20,939 bases of DNA from CAZYAK01 sp964645935. GTDB taxonomy: Bacteria; Patescibacteriota; Gracilibacteria; Peribacterales; Peribacteraceae. Under the pieces are notes generated by a model, which saw only the letters and a list, made by a program, of their open reading frames with translations, was not told the DNA's origin and ran no database searches. Shown here in pieces: positions 1 through 7,752 of the stretch (position 1 is its first letter; each line of letters begins with the position of its first letter). Position numbers and translations under genes: made by a program. The stretch lies in assembly GCA_964645935.1 (NCBI GenBank), contig CAZYAK010000022.1:1-20939 (forward strand). The letters are read 5' to 3'.

Positions 1-1609
1 TCTCGATCGGGGCGGCGCACTTCGCGCACGCGCGTGTCCACAGGTGACGGGGATTCCGCTGGGCCGAGCGATCAGCATGGCGCTGGTCCGGGCACATCCT
101 CGGCAGCGGGATGCCGAGCGTGCGGCACAGGCGCAGCTCCTGCGGGAGGATCTTGTAGTGTTTGCCGGTCACCTCGCACGTCAGGATCTTTTGCGTGAGG
201 CCGTCGTCAGCAGCCTTGATGTCGTCGGGGAGCGTGACCGCCGGGCCCATGTAGGCCTCTTGTTCGACTTCCTCGGTCCAGCTCGAACCGCGCGCTATCG
301 CTTCCTCGCGTGTGAGCGGGTAGTACTCCTGGGCGGTGGATTCGTTGTACCCGAACGGGGAGTGCGCGGCCGGGAAGAACTCGCCCCACTCGCTGGTGGT
401 CCGCATGTGGGCGATGATCTTCGGGACAAGCGCCTCGTATGCCTCCTTCGTATACTGCTTGTTGAAGATGCAGTAGCGCTTGCCCACCAGACCGACGCAC
501 CCGAAGAGGTGCGAGGACCGGAAGCAGTACGCGCAGCACAGGAGATCGGAGACCTGGTCCAGGCAGCTCGCGCTGAATGCCACTCGGGACCCGTTGTAGC
601 CGACGGTGTTGCATTCGTAGAGGAGTTCCGTGCCACCTGCGGCCTCGCAGTCCATGGAGTCGGAGGTGGGATAGAACGTGCGGTACATGTACGCGCAGTC
701 CCGTAGTCCCACGCCGTCAAAGCACCAGCGGGCGTTCTGGCAGCCCGTGAGGTAGTCGCCGCTTACGCGCTCGTTCTGCACGCCGTAGAGGTGTTTTTGC
801 GGGGACTGCACCTTGAGCTCCCCGAAGCGGCGCTTGGTCCCCAGAAGCGTCGCGTGGGAGCCGAGGAGGGAGCGGTACGCCTCGAACTGCTGCTTGGTCA
901 CAGGCTTGTTCTCGACGTAGTACTCCTTGCCGTGCAGATTGCTGCACATCAGGCAGTTCTTGCATCCCACGCAGTTCTTTAAGAAGGCGCTGTCGCTGCA
1001 GTTCAGGCATTCGTGTAGGAACGCCGAGCCGTAGCAGTCCTGGCAGTCGACACACTCGTGGCACAGCTCGCTCCGGCGCACGCGGAAGCAGTCGGCGCAG
1101 TCGCGGCAGTCGTTCAGTCCGTAGGAGTGGTAGCAGTTCTGGTTCTCGTCGGAGTCGAAAATGAGGTAGCAGTCTCGGTTCTTCCCCGAGTAGTTGGTGT
1201 AGGCGGAGTTCTCGTCGTACTGGTATCCCGTGAAGAGATTGGGGTGGGGGACGGAGAGGCTGAGTTCGTGGAGCTGCTCGAAGAACGGCCGCGAGAAGTC
1301 GACGTCCCTACCGTACGAGAGCGCATCCCACGCGTCCGAGTACCATGCTGCTTGGTCGTAGACCTTCCGCGGGTTGTCCGGGTGGAAGTTGGACACGATC
1401 TGCTTGCCTGTGAGGTCGCATTTGCGCTTGTACAGGTGCCGTTCGTTGATCTGGGTCGACCGGCGGCGCTGTCGGCAGTCGGGGCACAGGGTTGGCGGGG
1501 GCAGCGCCTCCTTCCGTCCAGCGACGATCGGCGACAATTTGTCGAGCAGCGCGAGATCCTCGTCGGGGATCTCGAAGGTTAGCCGGCAGTCGGGGCAGGT
1601 GCGGTTCAT
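1..1609 (-). CDS. Cysteine-rich repeat protein, paralog B (partial, 3' end off window)
   Basis: An uninterrupted frame of 536 residues runs from ATG at 1609-1607 to the left edge without a stop. I do not know its function. It matches its upstream neighbour along its whole length, so about 25 C-terminal residues are probably missing. An N-terminal pair of CxxC motifs (MNRTCPDC, then LCPDCR) looks like a zinc ribbon. Next comes an aromatic DFSRPFFEQ segment, then a Cys block with a six-residue period (CHECVD, CQDCYG, CLNCSD, CVGCKN, CLMCSN). The element of GK-Y-x-x-x-N-K followed by Thr and aromatic residues occurs twice (VENKPVTKQQF and IFNKQYTKEAY), implying an internal duplication. A second ribbon begins at the edge (ACAKC). 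I count roughly 40 Cys. The ATG overlaps the upstream gene's TGA (ATGA), which suggests translational coupling. Cysteine-based metal binding is inferred only. Confidence 0.85.
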   Translation of the reverse strand, partial: MNRTCPDCRLTFEIPDEDLALLDKLSPIVAGRKEALPPPTLCPDCRQRRRSTQINERHLYKRKCDLTGKQIVSNFHPDNPRKVYDQAAWYSDAWDALSYGRDVDFSRPFFEQLHELSLSVPHPNLFTGYQYDENSAYTNYSGKNRDCYLIFDSDENQNCYHSYGLNDCRDCADCFRVRRSELCHECVDCQDCYGSAFLHECLNCSDSAFLKNCVGCKNCLMCSNLHGKEYYVENKPVTKQQFEAYRSLLGSHATLLGTKRRFGELKVQSPQKHLYGVQNERVSGDYLTGCQNARWCFDGVGLRDCAYMYRTFYPTSDSMDCEAAGGTELLYECNTVGYNGSRVAFSASCLDQVSDLLCCAYCFRSSHLFGCVGLVGKRYCIFNKQYTKEAYEALVPKIIAHMRTTSEWGEFFPAAHSPFGYNESTAQEYYPLTREEAIARGSSWTEEVEQEAYMGPAVTLPDDIKAADDGLTQKILTCEVTGKHYKILPQELRLCRTLGIPLPRMCPDQRHADRSAQRNPRHLWTRACAKCAAPIE

Positions 1610-3294
1610 AGGACGGTTTGGAGGTAACAACGCTCGCAGTACACGATCTCGGGGAGGTCGGGGGCGTACGTCGTCTTGATGGGGGCGGAGCACTTTGCGC
1701 ACGCGCGGCTCCAGAGACGGCGGGGCGTGCGGAGGGCCAGCCGGTCCGCGTGCCGCTGGTCGGGGCACGTGCGAGGGAGCGGCACGCGCATCAGGCGGTA
1801 CAGCCGGAGCTCCTGCGGGGTGATCTTGTAGGGAGCGCCCGTGACGGCGCAGCGGTGGATCTGCGCGCACACGGCGTCGGGGACGTCTTGGATGTCCTCG
1901 GGGATCTCCGCCACGGGGCCGCGGTATGTGTCCTTGGGCGCCTCCTGCTCCCGTACCGTGAAGCCGCCCGCCCGCGCCTCTTCTCGCGTACGGGGGAAAT
2001 GCTCCTGGGCTGTGGTCTCCTGGTAACCGAAGGGGCTCAGGGAGGATGGGAAGAATTCCCCCCATTCGCCAGTGGATCGCATATGCGCGATAATCTTCGG
2101 GACGAGAGATGCGTATTCCTCTGGGGTGTACTGCTTGTTGAGGATGCAATGCGAGCGCTTTTGCAGTCCTGCGCAGCCAAACAGCGACGTCCCGCCGAAG
2201 CATTCGTACGAGTAGAGCACGTTGGCCGCGTTGCCCCACACCAGCTTGCAGAAGAGCACTCGGTGAGTGCCGTGTCCCACGCCTTCGCCCTCCAGCAGGA
2301 GCTCGTTGGTTCCCGTAGAGCCGTAGTAGCTCAGATCGTAGGCGTCCTTGGCGTTCTGGATACTGGTGCAGTAGCGGCAGTCCTCCAGGTCTTCCACGTC
2401 ATAGGAGTCATAGGTGCGACGGCAATGGAGGATGTAGTTGCCCGTGCTATCTTCGTTGCTGTGCCCTTGATAGTCCTTGCGCGGGAATGTAAGGAAGGAT
2501 GCGCGGACGATCGAGCGCGCGGTTTCTACCATCGAGTGCCGCGACAGGCGCAGCTCGTTCATGCGCGTGCGGTACTCCTCCTCGGTGAGCTGCTCGTTGA
2601 GGACGCAGAAGCGCTTGTTTCGCAAATTCACGCACCCGAAGCAGTCCTTGCAGCCGACGCAGTCCTTCAGGAATGCGCTGTCCGAGCAGTTGGTGCAGTC
2701 CTGCAAGGAGCGGCAGCCGTAGCAATCCACGCAATTGACGCAGTCATGGCAGAGCTCGCAGCGGAAGGTGCCGTAGGAATCTACGCAGCTCCGACAATCC
2801 GTCACCCAGGTGCCGTACAGGCAGTCATCGTCCTTGTTCGCGGAGAACATGAGATAGCAGTCTTTGTTGTTCGATGCGCAGTTGCAGTACTGCGAATTCA
2901 CGTTCTCGCCCTGCTGCACGCGCGCCATCTTGGGCACCATGTCGAACAGCTCGCGGAACTGTGCGAAGAACGGCCGCGAGAAGTCGAACTCTCGGCCGAA
3001 ATCTCGCCCGTCCCAGCCGTCCCTCCACCACTCGGCGTTCTCGTAGACGGGGAAGGGGACGGACGCCGAGTACATGGAGATGATGCTCTTGCCGCTGCGG
3101 TCGCAGACGCGGTGGTGGAGGCCTCGCTCATTGCGGAAGCTCAGCCGCCGTTGCATTCGGCAGTCCGGGCAGAGGGTCGGCGGCGGCACACTCTCCTTTT
3201 GCCCGCCGAACACAGGCGAGACCCTGTCGTAGAACGCGAGATCCGTATCCGTGACCTCGAACGCGTGCCGGCACTGGAGACAGGTAGAGGGCAT
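1606..3294 (-). CDS. Cysteine-rich repeat protein, paralog A
   Basis: This is the first gene of the minus-strand pair; function unknown. From ATG 3294 it has 562 residues and begins MPSTCLQCRHAF, which lines up with the paralog's MNRTCPDCRLTF; that alignment is why I prefer this start over the in-frame ATG at 3345. It has an N-terminal CxxC/CPDC ribbon, an FDFSRPFFAQF segment, and a long Cys block in hexads (CHDCVN, CVDCYG, CTNCSD, CVGCKD, CFGCVN). A paired motif follows (FCVLNEQLTEEEY and HCILNKQYTPEEY), then EWGEFFP, and a C-terminal ribbon with ACAKC and YCERC. The regular i, i+3, i+6 Cys spacing would fit a beta-solenoid with stacked thiols or metal sites, which is inference. There is no signal peptide or membrane segment, so it is probably cytoplasmic. 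No Shine-Dalgarno sequence is visible. Confidence 0.88.
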   Translation of the reverse strand: MPSTCLQCRHAFEVTDTDLAFYDRVSPVFGGQKESVPPPTLCPDCRMQRRLSFRNERGLHHRVCDRSGKSIISMYSASVPFPVYENAEWWRDGWDGRDFGREFDFSRPFFAQFRELFDMVPKMARVQQGENVNSQYCNCASNNKDCYLMFSANKDDDCLYGTWVTDCRSCVDSYGTFRCELCHDCVNCVDCYGCRSLQDCTNCSDSAFLKDCVGCKDCFGCVNLRNKRFCVLNEQLTEEEYRTRMNELRLSRHSMVETARSIVRASFLTFPRKDYQGHSNEDSTGNYILHCRRTYDSYDVEDLEDCRYCTSIQNAKDAYDLSYYGSTGTNELLLEGEGVGHGTHRVLFCKLVWGNAANVLYSYECFGGTSLFGCAGLQKRSHCILNKQYTPEEYASLVPKIIAHMRSTGEWGEFFPSSLSPFGYQETTAQEHFPRTREEARAGGFTVREQEAPKDTYRGPVAEIPEDIQDVPDAVCAQIHRCAVTGAPYKITPQELRLYRLMRVPLPRTCPDQRHADRLALRTPRRLWSRACAKCSAPIKTTYAPDLPEIVYCERCYLQTVL

Positions 3295-3340
3295 GGAAAA
3301 CGGGGGAAGCGCAATGCACGTTCTCCCGGTTGGGTATTCT

Positions 3341-3371
3341 CCCATGTGGAGTCAAAACCGTCCAACATGGG
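3341..3371. repeat. Inverted repeat in divergent control region
   Basis: The left arm CCCATGTGGA (3341-3350) and right arm TCCAACATGGG (3361-3371) are complementary except for one extra base, with a 10-nt spacer. It lies between the divergent cysteine-rich operon and the TrmB-type gene in a stretch clearly richer in A+T than the coding sequence. It could be an operator or a 5'-leader hairpin for the minus-strand operon. The sequence does not decide between these. Confidence 0.45.
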
Positions 3372-3426
3372 TTTGCCACTACCATGAATTAGAGCTTACT
3401 GTAGTGCCTTTTCGAGCATCGGAAAC

Positions 3427-3444
3427 TGTAGAAGAATTTCTACA
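3427..3444. promoter_or_regulatory. Palindromic operator candidate upstream of TrmB-type gene
   Basis: TGTAGAA (3427-3433) and TTCTACA (3438-3444) form a perfect 7-bp inverted repeat around GAAT. It covers the place where a -35 box would lie for the -10 at 3452-3457. A dyad over the -35 position of a regulator gene is the usual layout for an autoregulatory operator, so the TrmB-type protein downstream is the natural candidate ligand. Binding is inferred. Confidence 0.5.
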
Positions 3445-3451
3445 ACAGTGC

Positions 3452-3457
3452 TATGAT
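3452..3457 (+). promoter_or_regulatory. Extended -10 box of TrmB-type gene
   Basis: TATGAT preceded by TG and one base (an extended -10). The distance to the GTG start at 3464 is 6 nt, so transcription would begin at or next to the start codon and the mRNA would be leaderless. There is no good -35; the dyad at 3427-3444 occupies that position. Confidence 0.6.
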
Positions 3458-3463
3458 AGAGTC

Positions 3464-4219
3464 GTGCTTACGGAGCTCCTCAAGCTCGGCCTGACGCAGG
3501 AGGAGGCAAAGGTGTACCTGGCCTGCCTGGAGATCAGCGGAGGGCCGGTGTCCATTATCGCGCGTAAGGCCGGGGTCAATCGCGTGAGCTGCTACCACAC
3601 ACTGGAGAACCTTCTGGAGAGGCGACTCCTCTCGCAGTACAACAAGAACGGCGTCCGCTGCTTCGCTCCCGAGCCTCCGGAGCAGGTGGTGAAGCTCGCT
3701 GAGGAGCGCGTGACCATCGCCAAGGTGCTGCTGCCGGAACTGAAGTCGCTGGCGAGCTCGCTCGCGTTCAAGCCCAAGATTCGCTTCTACGAGGGCCAGG
3801 ATGGCGTGGAGAAGGTCTTCACCGAGTCGCTCGCCGCCGAGGGCGAGATTCTGGGGTACACCAACCTCAAGCTCGTCACGGAGTTCTTCCCGTCGTTCTT
3901 CCGCCAGTACACCGCGACGCGCCTGAAGAAGGGGATCAAGACCCGCTACCTCTCGCCGACGACGGTGGACAGTGTGCGCGTGCTCGATCCGTTCCTGCCC
4001 CCGAAGAGCGATCCTAACCTCATCGAGATCCTCCTCGTGAACAAGGACCAGTTCCCGTTCGGGAACGAGGTGCTCATCTTCAACGACTCCGTGGGCATCG
4101 TGTCGCTCAACAAGGACGAACTCCTTGGCCTCATCGTGGAGAGCGCTACGTTTGCGCGGACGATGAAGGCCGTATTCGACCTGGCGTGGCTGGGAGCGAC
4201 GGCGTTCGTGGCGCGGTGA
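3464..4219 (+). CDS. TrmB-family transcriptional regulator
   Basis: A 251-residue protein from GTG 3464, typical of compact TrmB proteins. The first 75 or so residues are the winged-helix domain: LTELLKLGLTQEEAKVYLAC is the classic TrmB opening, followed by a recognition region (ARKAGVNRVSCYHTLENL) and a wing (LLSQYNKNGVRCFAP). A helical linker (about 75-105) leads to a ligand-sensing region starting KIRFYEGQDGVEKVF, a motif seen in many archaeal and CPR TrmB proteins. The frame is open back to 3251, but the upstream residues match nothing in the family and cross the AT-rich promoter, so I placed the start at the GTG right after the -10 box. It is divergent from the cysteine-rich pair. The dyad over its promoter suggests autoregulation. 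Its ligand and regulon are unknown. Confidence 0.88.
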   Translation: MLTELLKLGLTQEEAKVYLACLEISGGPVSIIARKAGVNRVSCYHTLENLLERRLLSQYNKNGVRCFAPEPPEQVVKLAEERVTIAKVLLPELKSLASSLAFKPKIRFYEGQDGVEKVFTESLAAEGEILGYTNLKLVTEFFPSFFRQYTATRLKKGIKTRYLSPTTVDSVRVLDPFLPPKSDPNLIEILLVNKDQFPFGNEVLIFNDSVGIVSLNKDELLGLIVESATFARTMKAVFDLAWLGATAFVAR

Positions 4220-4292
4220 GCCGACCACATCCGCCGCCGTGACGTGCGGATCCCGTCGCTGGTCTCCCGTGCGTTCCGGATGCCGCGGGCGC

Positions 4293-4298
4293 TAGACT
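4293..4298 (+). promoter_or_regulatory. -10 box of CPBP protease gene
   Basis: TAGACT ends 6 nt before ATG 4305, the same spacing as in front of the TrmB-type gene. This predicts a leaderless transcript. No convincing -35 is seen. Confidence 0.45.
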
Positions 4299-4304
4299 GT
4301 TCCC

Positions 4305-5930
4305 ATGCGCAAGCAGCCCCTCCTCGCCTTCGGCCTCCTCGGCATTGCCGGGCTCGCGGTGTTCCTGGGGCTCTACGCGCGCTCGTTCCCGCAGGCCACA
4401 CTGCGTGTGCAGGTGACCAAGGGCGAGGCGGCGTCCATCGCCGAGCGGGCACTTGCGGACCGTGGCTTTGACACGGAGGGCTACCGCTCCGCCACCGCGT
4501 TCCAGGCCGACCCGCTGCCGCAGACATATCTGCAGCGCGCGTGGGGAATCGAGCGCGCCAACGCGGAGATCGTCCAGGATCCCGAGCTTGCCCAGTGGGG
4601 CTACGTGACACGCTTCTTCCAGGAGCTGGAGCCGCAGGAGTACGTGGTGCTGGTCGATCCGCGCGGCGAGGTGGCCGGTCTCCGGCGCGCACTCCCCGAG
4701 AACGCCTCGGGCGCGGTGCTCGGCAAGGAGCGGGCCCGTGCGTTGGCGCTGGCTTTTCTGCGCGAGACTCTCCAACGCGATCCCGCGGACTGGGAGGACA
4801 AGGACTACGCGGTGGAGGCGCTGGCACGGCGCACAGACCACGTGTTCACGTTCCAGCGGAAGGGTTCGCGCATTCCCTGGTCCACAGACGCCGACGCCGG
4901 CCAGGCCGCCAAGCGCCTGGAAGTGACGGTGCAGGGTGATGTGATCGGCGGCTGGGTGCGCACGTTCTTCGTGCCGGAGGACTTCGCGCGGCGTCAGCAC
5001 ACGGAGGATTCCTTCGGGATGCTCTACCTCGCCCTGGCGGGACTTGCGTACTTCGCCATGGTCGTCCTGGGGGTTGTGATGCTCTTCCGCTCCATGAAGC
5101 GAAAAGACATTCGCTTGGAGCCGTTCGTATGGTGGGGGCTCGCGGTCGTCCTTGCCAACGTACTCTCGCTTACGGGCACGACAGGCGGGCTGCTCCTGCA
5201 GTACCCCACCGAGCAGCCGCTCCTCACGTTCGTCACGGTGCTGGGAGTCGGCGTCTGCGTCGGGCTCGTCATCGCGGGCGCGACGTCGTTGCTCTTCGCG
5301 GCCACGGGCTCGGCCCTCGCGCGCGAGGCGCTGCCGGGATGCGACGACCTGGCGGGTGAGCGCAAGTCCCTCGCCGAGCGCTTCGGCGACGCCGCCGTCG
5401 GCGCCGGCGCGGCGCTGGGGTTTCTGGGGTACATCACGCTCTTCTACTACGCGGGCACCAAGTGGCTCGGTATCTGGTCCCCGGTGGATCCGGGTGTGAC
5501 GGAGTACATGGGCGGCTCGCTGCCGTTCTTGGCCCCTATTGGCCTGAGTCTCAGTGCCGCGCTCACGGAAGAGTTCGCGTTTCGGTTCTTTGGTGTCTCG
5601 GTCGCCAAGCGTTTCCTCAAGTCCACGGCTCTCGCGGTGATCCTCCCGGCGATCGTCTGGGCGTTCCTGCACTCCACGTATCCGGTGTACCCCATGCATA
5701 TCCGTGGCGTGGAGCTCACGGTCGGCGGCGCGCTCTTTGGGCTGCTCTACCTCCGCCGCGGCATCCTCGCGGCCATCGTCGCGCACTACCTCATTGATGC
5801 CATCCTGTTCTCCATGCCCCTCATCCAGAGCGGCAACCTCGGGCTCCGTCTGCAAGGCATCCTGCCCATCGTCTTTGCCGTGCTTATCCCGGTGCTGGCC
5901 TGGGCGATCGACCGGCGGAAAGGGCGCTGA
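4305..5930 (+). CDS. CPBP-family intramembrane metalloprotease with extracytoplasmic N-terminal domain
   Basis: A 541-residue membrane protein. A first hydrophobic segment (about 5-26) is followed by a soluble region of some 210 residues (30-235), probably outside the membrane; I could not assign it to a family with confidence. Then come roughly seven hydrophobic segments from 238 to 533. The C-terminal third carries the CPBP/Rce1-like (CAAX-protease) signature: EEFAFR (Glu422, Glu423, Arg427), FLHS (His456) and AHYLIDA (His494, Asp498). These fit motifs 1 to 3, which line the metal site in this family. Family members cleave membrane-bound substrates or process peptides; the substrate here is unknown. 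The large N-terminal domain makes it longer than most CPBP proteins. It appears to have its own promoter. Confidence 0.85.
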   Translation: MRKQPLLAFGLLGIAGLAVFLGLYARSFPQATLRVQVTKGEAASIAERALADRGFDTEGYRSATAFQADPLPQTYLQRAWGIERANAEIVQDPELAQWGYVTRFFQELEPQEYVVLVDPRGEVAGLRRALPENASGAVLGKERARALALAFLRETLQRDPADWEDKDYAVEALARRTDHVFTFQRKGSRIPWSTDADAGQAAKRLEVTVQGDVIGGWVRTFFVPEDFARRQHTEDSFGMLYLALAGLAYFAMVVLGVVMLFRSMKRKDIRLEPFVWWGLAVVLANVLSLTGTTGGLLLQYPTEQPLLTFVTVLGVGVCVGLVIAGATSLLFAATGSALAREALPGCDDLAGERKSLAERFGDAAVGAGAALGFLGYITLFYYAGTKWLGIWSPVDPGVTEYMGGSLPFLAPIGLSLSAALTEEFAFRFFGVSVAKRFLKSTALAVILPAIVWAFLHSTYPVYPMHIRGVELTVGGALFGLLYLRRGILAAIVAHYLIDAILFSMPLIQSGNLGLRLQGILPIVFAVLIPVLAWAIDRRKGR

Positions 5931-5935
5931 GAGCA

Positions 5936-5965
5936 TTGACGGGAAGCCAATCTCTGCTGTAGAGT
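5936..5965 (+). promoter_or_regulatory. Sigma-70-like promoter
   Basis: TTGACG (5936-5941) and TAGAGT (5960-5965) are separated by 18 bp. This is one of the two best two-box promoters in the window and predicts a leader of about 20 nt before ATG 5992. It begins just after the stop of the protease gene. Confidence 0.6.
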
Positions 5966-5991
5966 GCTTTTTCAGTTTTCCCGCATGAATC

Positions 5992-7062
5992 ATGCAGCTC
6001 CTCGCGGATCCCGAGCAGGCCATCGAGACCTACCAAGAGGATCTCCGTGTGGAGGGATTTCCGGAGGCGCGCATCCAGGACCTACAGCGCGGCACGTGCG
6101 ACAACGTCTTCCGGAACATGACCCGGGAAATCCCTGGCGATCTGCAGCAGCTTTTGGACCGTCTGCCCGCCCTGGCCCTGCGCTACAAACAGCAAGATCT
6201 GTCCGGCGAGGATGTCCAGCGGATCCGTCAGGTTTTGGAGAAGCAGTTCCTCACCGATCCCTGGAGATTGAGCGCGGGAAGCGTCTCCAAGCTCCTGTTG
6301 CGTGCACGTTCGCTGCTGCTCCTGTGGATGGACAAGCAGGAATTGCGTGATGCGCTGGTTCGACAGATGCGTGAGTACATCAGACGCGGCACCCTGGGTC
6401 CTCTGGGGGACTTCAGCCAATTCGCGGCGCTGCACTTCCACGATCTGCGGACGCTCTATTCGGGGGATGATGAGCTCTCGTGGTGCCTTGAGACCGCTAT
6501 AACCGCCCATCGCCGGTGGCCCGCGGTGTATGCCACGACGCCTGATGGCGCGGTGCCGCATCCGGCTTCGCCGAATCGGGTGCCCAGGGCCGAAGACGAC
6601 GTTGTGGAGCGTTCGGGCATCCGCACGGTCATGACCGCACAGAAGCCTCGCTTCACGACATGCTCCGACTCGGAGTACGCCCATATGGTGACCTCCTTGT
6701 CCGATGAGCGGGGGCAGAACACCTATGTCTTCGTGCAGGATGTCCTCGTCGGGAGCCTCAAGCACGGGAGTAGCAACTACGCCTCCCAGGAGACGTTCCT
6801 CGGCATGCGCACCGTCCGCCGTCCGGCAGACGGACAGCACGGAGGCCGGTTCGATGGCACGTATCCCGTCGTCGAAGGAGCGCTGTACCAGGTGGGGACG
6901 CACGAGGACTTGCACGCAATTCGAGCGTCGGGAGACATCGCCCACCTCGATCGACTGTCGCTGATGCCCGTACGCGCCATGAACGGATTCAACCTCGTTC
7001 CCGAGGCTGCCTACCTCGATCGCATCCGCATCGTCCGTACGCGGGTGGAGCGCCGCTCCTGA
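5992..7062 (+). CDS. Hypothetical protein
   Basis: A 356-residue soluble protein that I do not recognise. The first 150 or so residues look mainly helical and charged, with a Leu-rich helix (SVSKLLLRARSLLLLW) and repeated Arg/Lys/Glu/Asp. The second half is mixed alpha/beta with many Gly, Tyr and Val. There is no signal peptide and no clear membrane helix; the Leu-rich stretch is short and flanked by charge. The start is the first in-frame ATG behind the promoter at 5936-5965. An earlier ATG at 5985 lies in another frame and opens only a shorter shadow. Codon use resembles the neighbours. It could be a lineage-specific protein. Confidence 0.75.
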   Translation: MQLLADPEQAIETYQEDLRVEGFPEARIQDLQRGTCDNVFRNMTREIPGDLQQLLDRLPALALRYKQQDLSGEDVQRIRQVLEKQFLTDPWRLSAGSVSKLLLRARSLLLLWMDKQELRDALVRQMREYIRRGTLGPLGDFSQFAALHFHDLRTLYSGDDELSWCLETAITAHRRWPAVYATTPDGAVPHPASPNRVPRAEDDVVERSGIRTVMTAQKPRFTTCSDSEYAHMVTSLSDERGQNTYVFVQDVLVGSLKHGSSNYASQETFLGMRTVRRPADGQHGGRFDGTYPVVEGALYQVGTHEDLHAIRASGDIAHLDRLSLMPVRAMNGFNLVPEAAYLDRIRIVRTRVERRS

Positions 7063-7072
7063 CCTCCTCCTG

Positions 7073-7078
7073 TACCAT
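7073..7078 (+). promoter_or_regulatory. -10 box of RluA-family gene
   Basis: TACCAT lies exactly 6 nt before ATG 7085, again giving a predicted leaderless transcript. It is a weaker match to TATAAT than the boxes at 3452 and 11835. Confidence 0.4.
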
Positions 7079-7084
7079 CCCCTC

Positions 7085-7747
7085 ATGCCCATCCACGCCG
7101 ACCGCATTCTGCACGAGGACCAGTGGCTCCTCGTCGTCCACAAGCTCGCCGGCGAGCTGACCGTGGCCGGCAAGGGCGCCATGAAGAAGCTACCGCTGTT
7201 CGACTTCCTCCGGAAGGACTATCCCGGCATCCACCCGCTCAACCGCCTGGATTTCGAGACGTCGGGGATCGTCGTCTTCGTCCGTAGCAAGCCGCTCCTG
7301 GCCACCATGGTGGAGGGGGGACTGCGCGGGTGGACCAAGACGTACCAGGCCCTCACGGCCGGTGTGATGAAACGCGACTCCGGTGACATCCGCCTGGCCC
7401 TCCCCAGCCGTACCAAGGGCGAGGATATCGAAGCGCACACCGCCTACCGTGTGAAGGAACGCTTCCGCTTCGCCACGCACGTGGAAGTGGACATCAGTTC
7501 CGGCAAGCGCCACCAGATCCGCCGCCACCTCGCCCTGATTGGGCACCCGCTCCTGCTGGATCGCGAGTACGGCGACAAGAAGCTGAATAACGGCTTCTCC
7601 CAGAAGTTCGGCTACCACAACTTCTTCCTGCACGCCTCGCGCGTGACGTTCCCACACCCGGTGACGGGCGAGCCCATGACGATCGAGGATCCGCTGCCGC
7701 TCGCGTTCACCTCCATCCTCAAGCGGCTGCGCAAGGAGGACCGCTAA
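7085..7747 (+). CDS. RluA-family pseudouridine synthase
   Basis: A 220-residue single-domain enzyme of the RluA/TruC type, which isomerises uridine to pseudouridine in rRNA or tRNA. The signature HPLNRLDFETSGIVVF holds the catalytic Asp56. Other family motifs are present: KTYQAL, a basic RNA-contact segment ending SGKRHQIRRHLA, GHPLLLDREYG and FLHASRVTFPHP. The N-terminal DRILHEDQWLLVVHKLAG is the usual opening strand. No S4 domain is present, which suits the shorter RluA/TruC group rather than RluC/D. The exact target base cannot be told from sequence. The next gene follows after 5 nt, so the two probably form one transcript. Confidence 0.92.
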   Translation: MPIHADRILHEDQWLLVVHKLAGELTVAGKGAMKKLPLFDFLRKDYPGIHPLNRLDFETSGIVVFVRSKPLLATMVEGGLRGWTKTYQALTAGVMKRDSGDIRLALPSRTKGEDIEAHTAYRVKERFRFATHVEVDISSGKRHQIRRHLALIGHPLLLDREYGDKKLNNGFSQKFGYHNFFLHASRVTFPHPVTGEPMTIEDPLPLAFTSILKRLRKEDR

Positions 7748-7752
7748 TTTGC

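Noticed and set aside
1..1609. Several short overlapping minus-strand frames (for example 207-614, 295-720, 717-1064) that could suggest a broken gene
   Set aside because: One continuous frame from ATG 1609 to the left edge matches the neighbouring paralog throughout, so the short frames are shadows and the gene is intact up to the edge.
3295..3345. An earlier in-frame ATG (3345) for cysteine-rich paralog A
   Set aside because: The added 17 residues have no counterpart in the paralog, and the ATG falls inside the inverted repeat at 3341-3371.
1618..3387. A 589-codon plus-strand open frame opposite the cysteine-rich gene
   Set aside because: It is an antisense shadow of a GC-rich gene: no domain, Ala/Val/Arg-rich composition, and the opposite strand has clear conserved motifs.
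4229..4251. A 6-bp inverted repeat (ATCCGC/GCGGAT) after the TrmB-type gene as a terminator
   Set aside because: The stem is short with an 11-nt loop and there is no T-run on either side.
4146..6023. A 625-codon minus-strand open frame opposite the CPBP protease
   Set aside because: The plus strand has membrane segments and protease motifs; the antisense product is Arg/Glu/His-rich without a recognisable fold.
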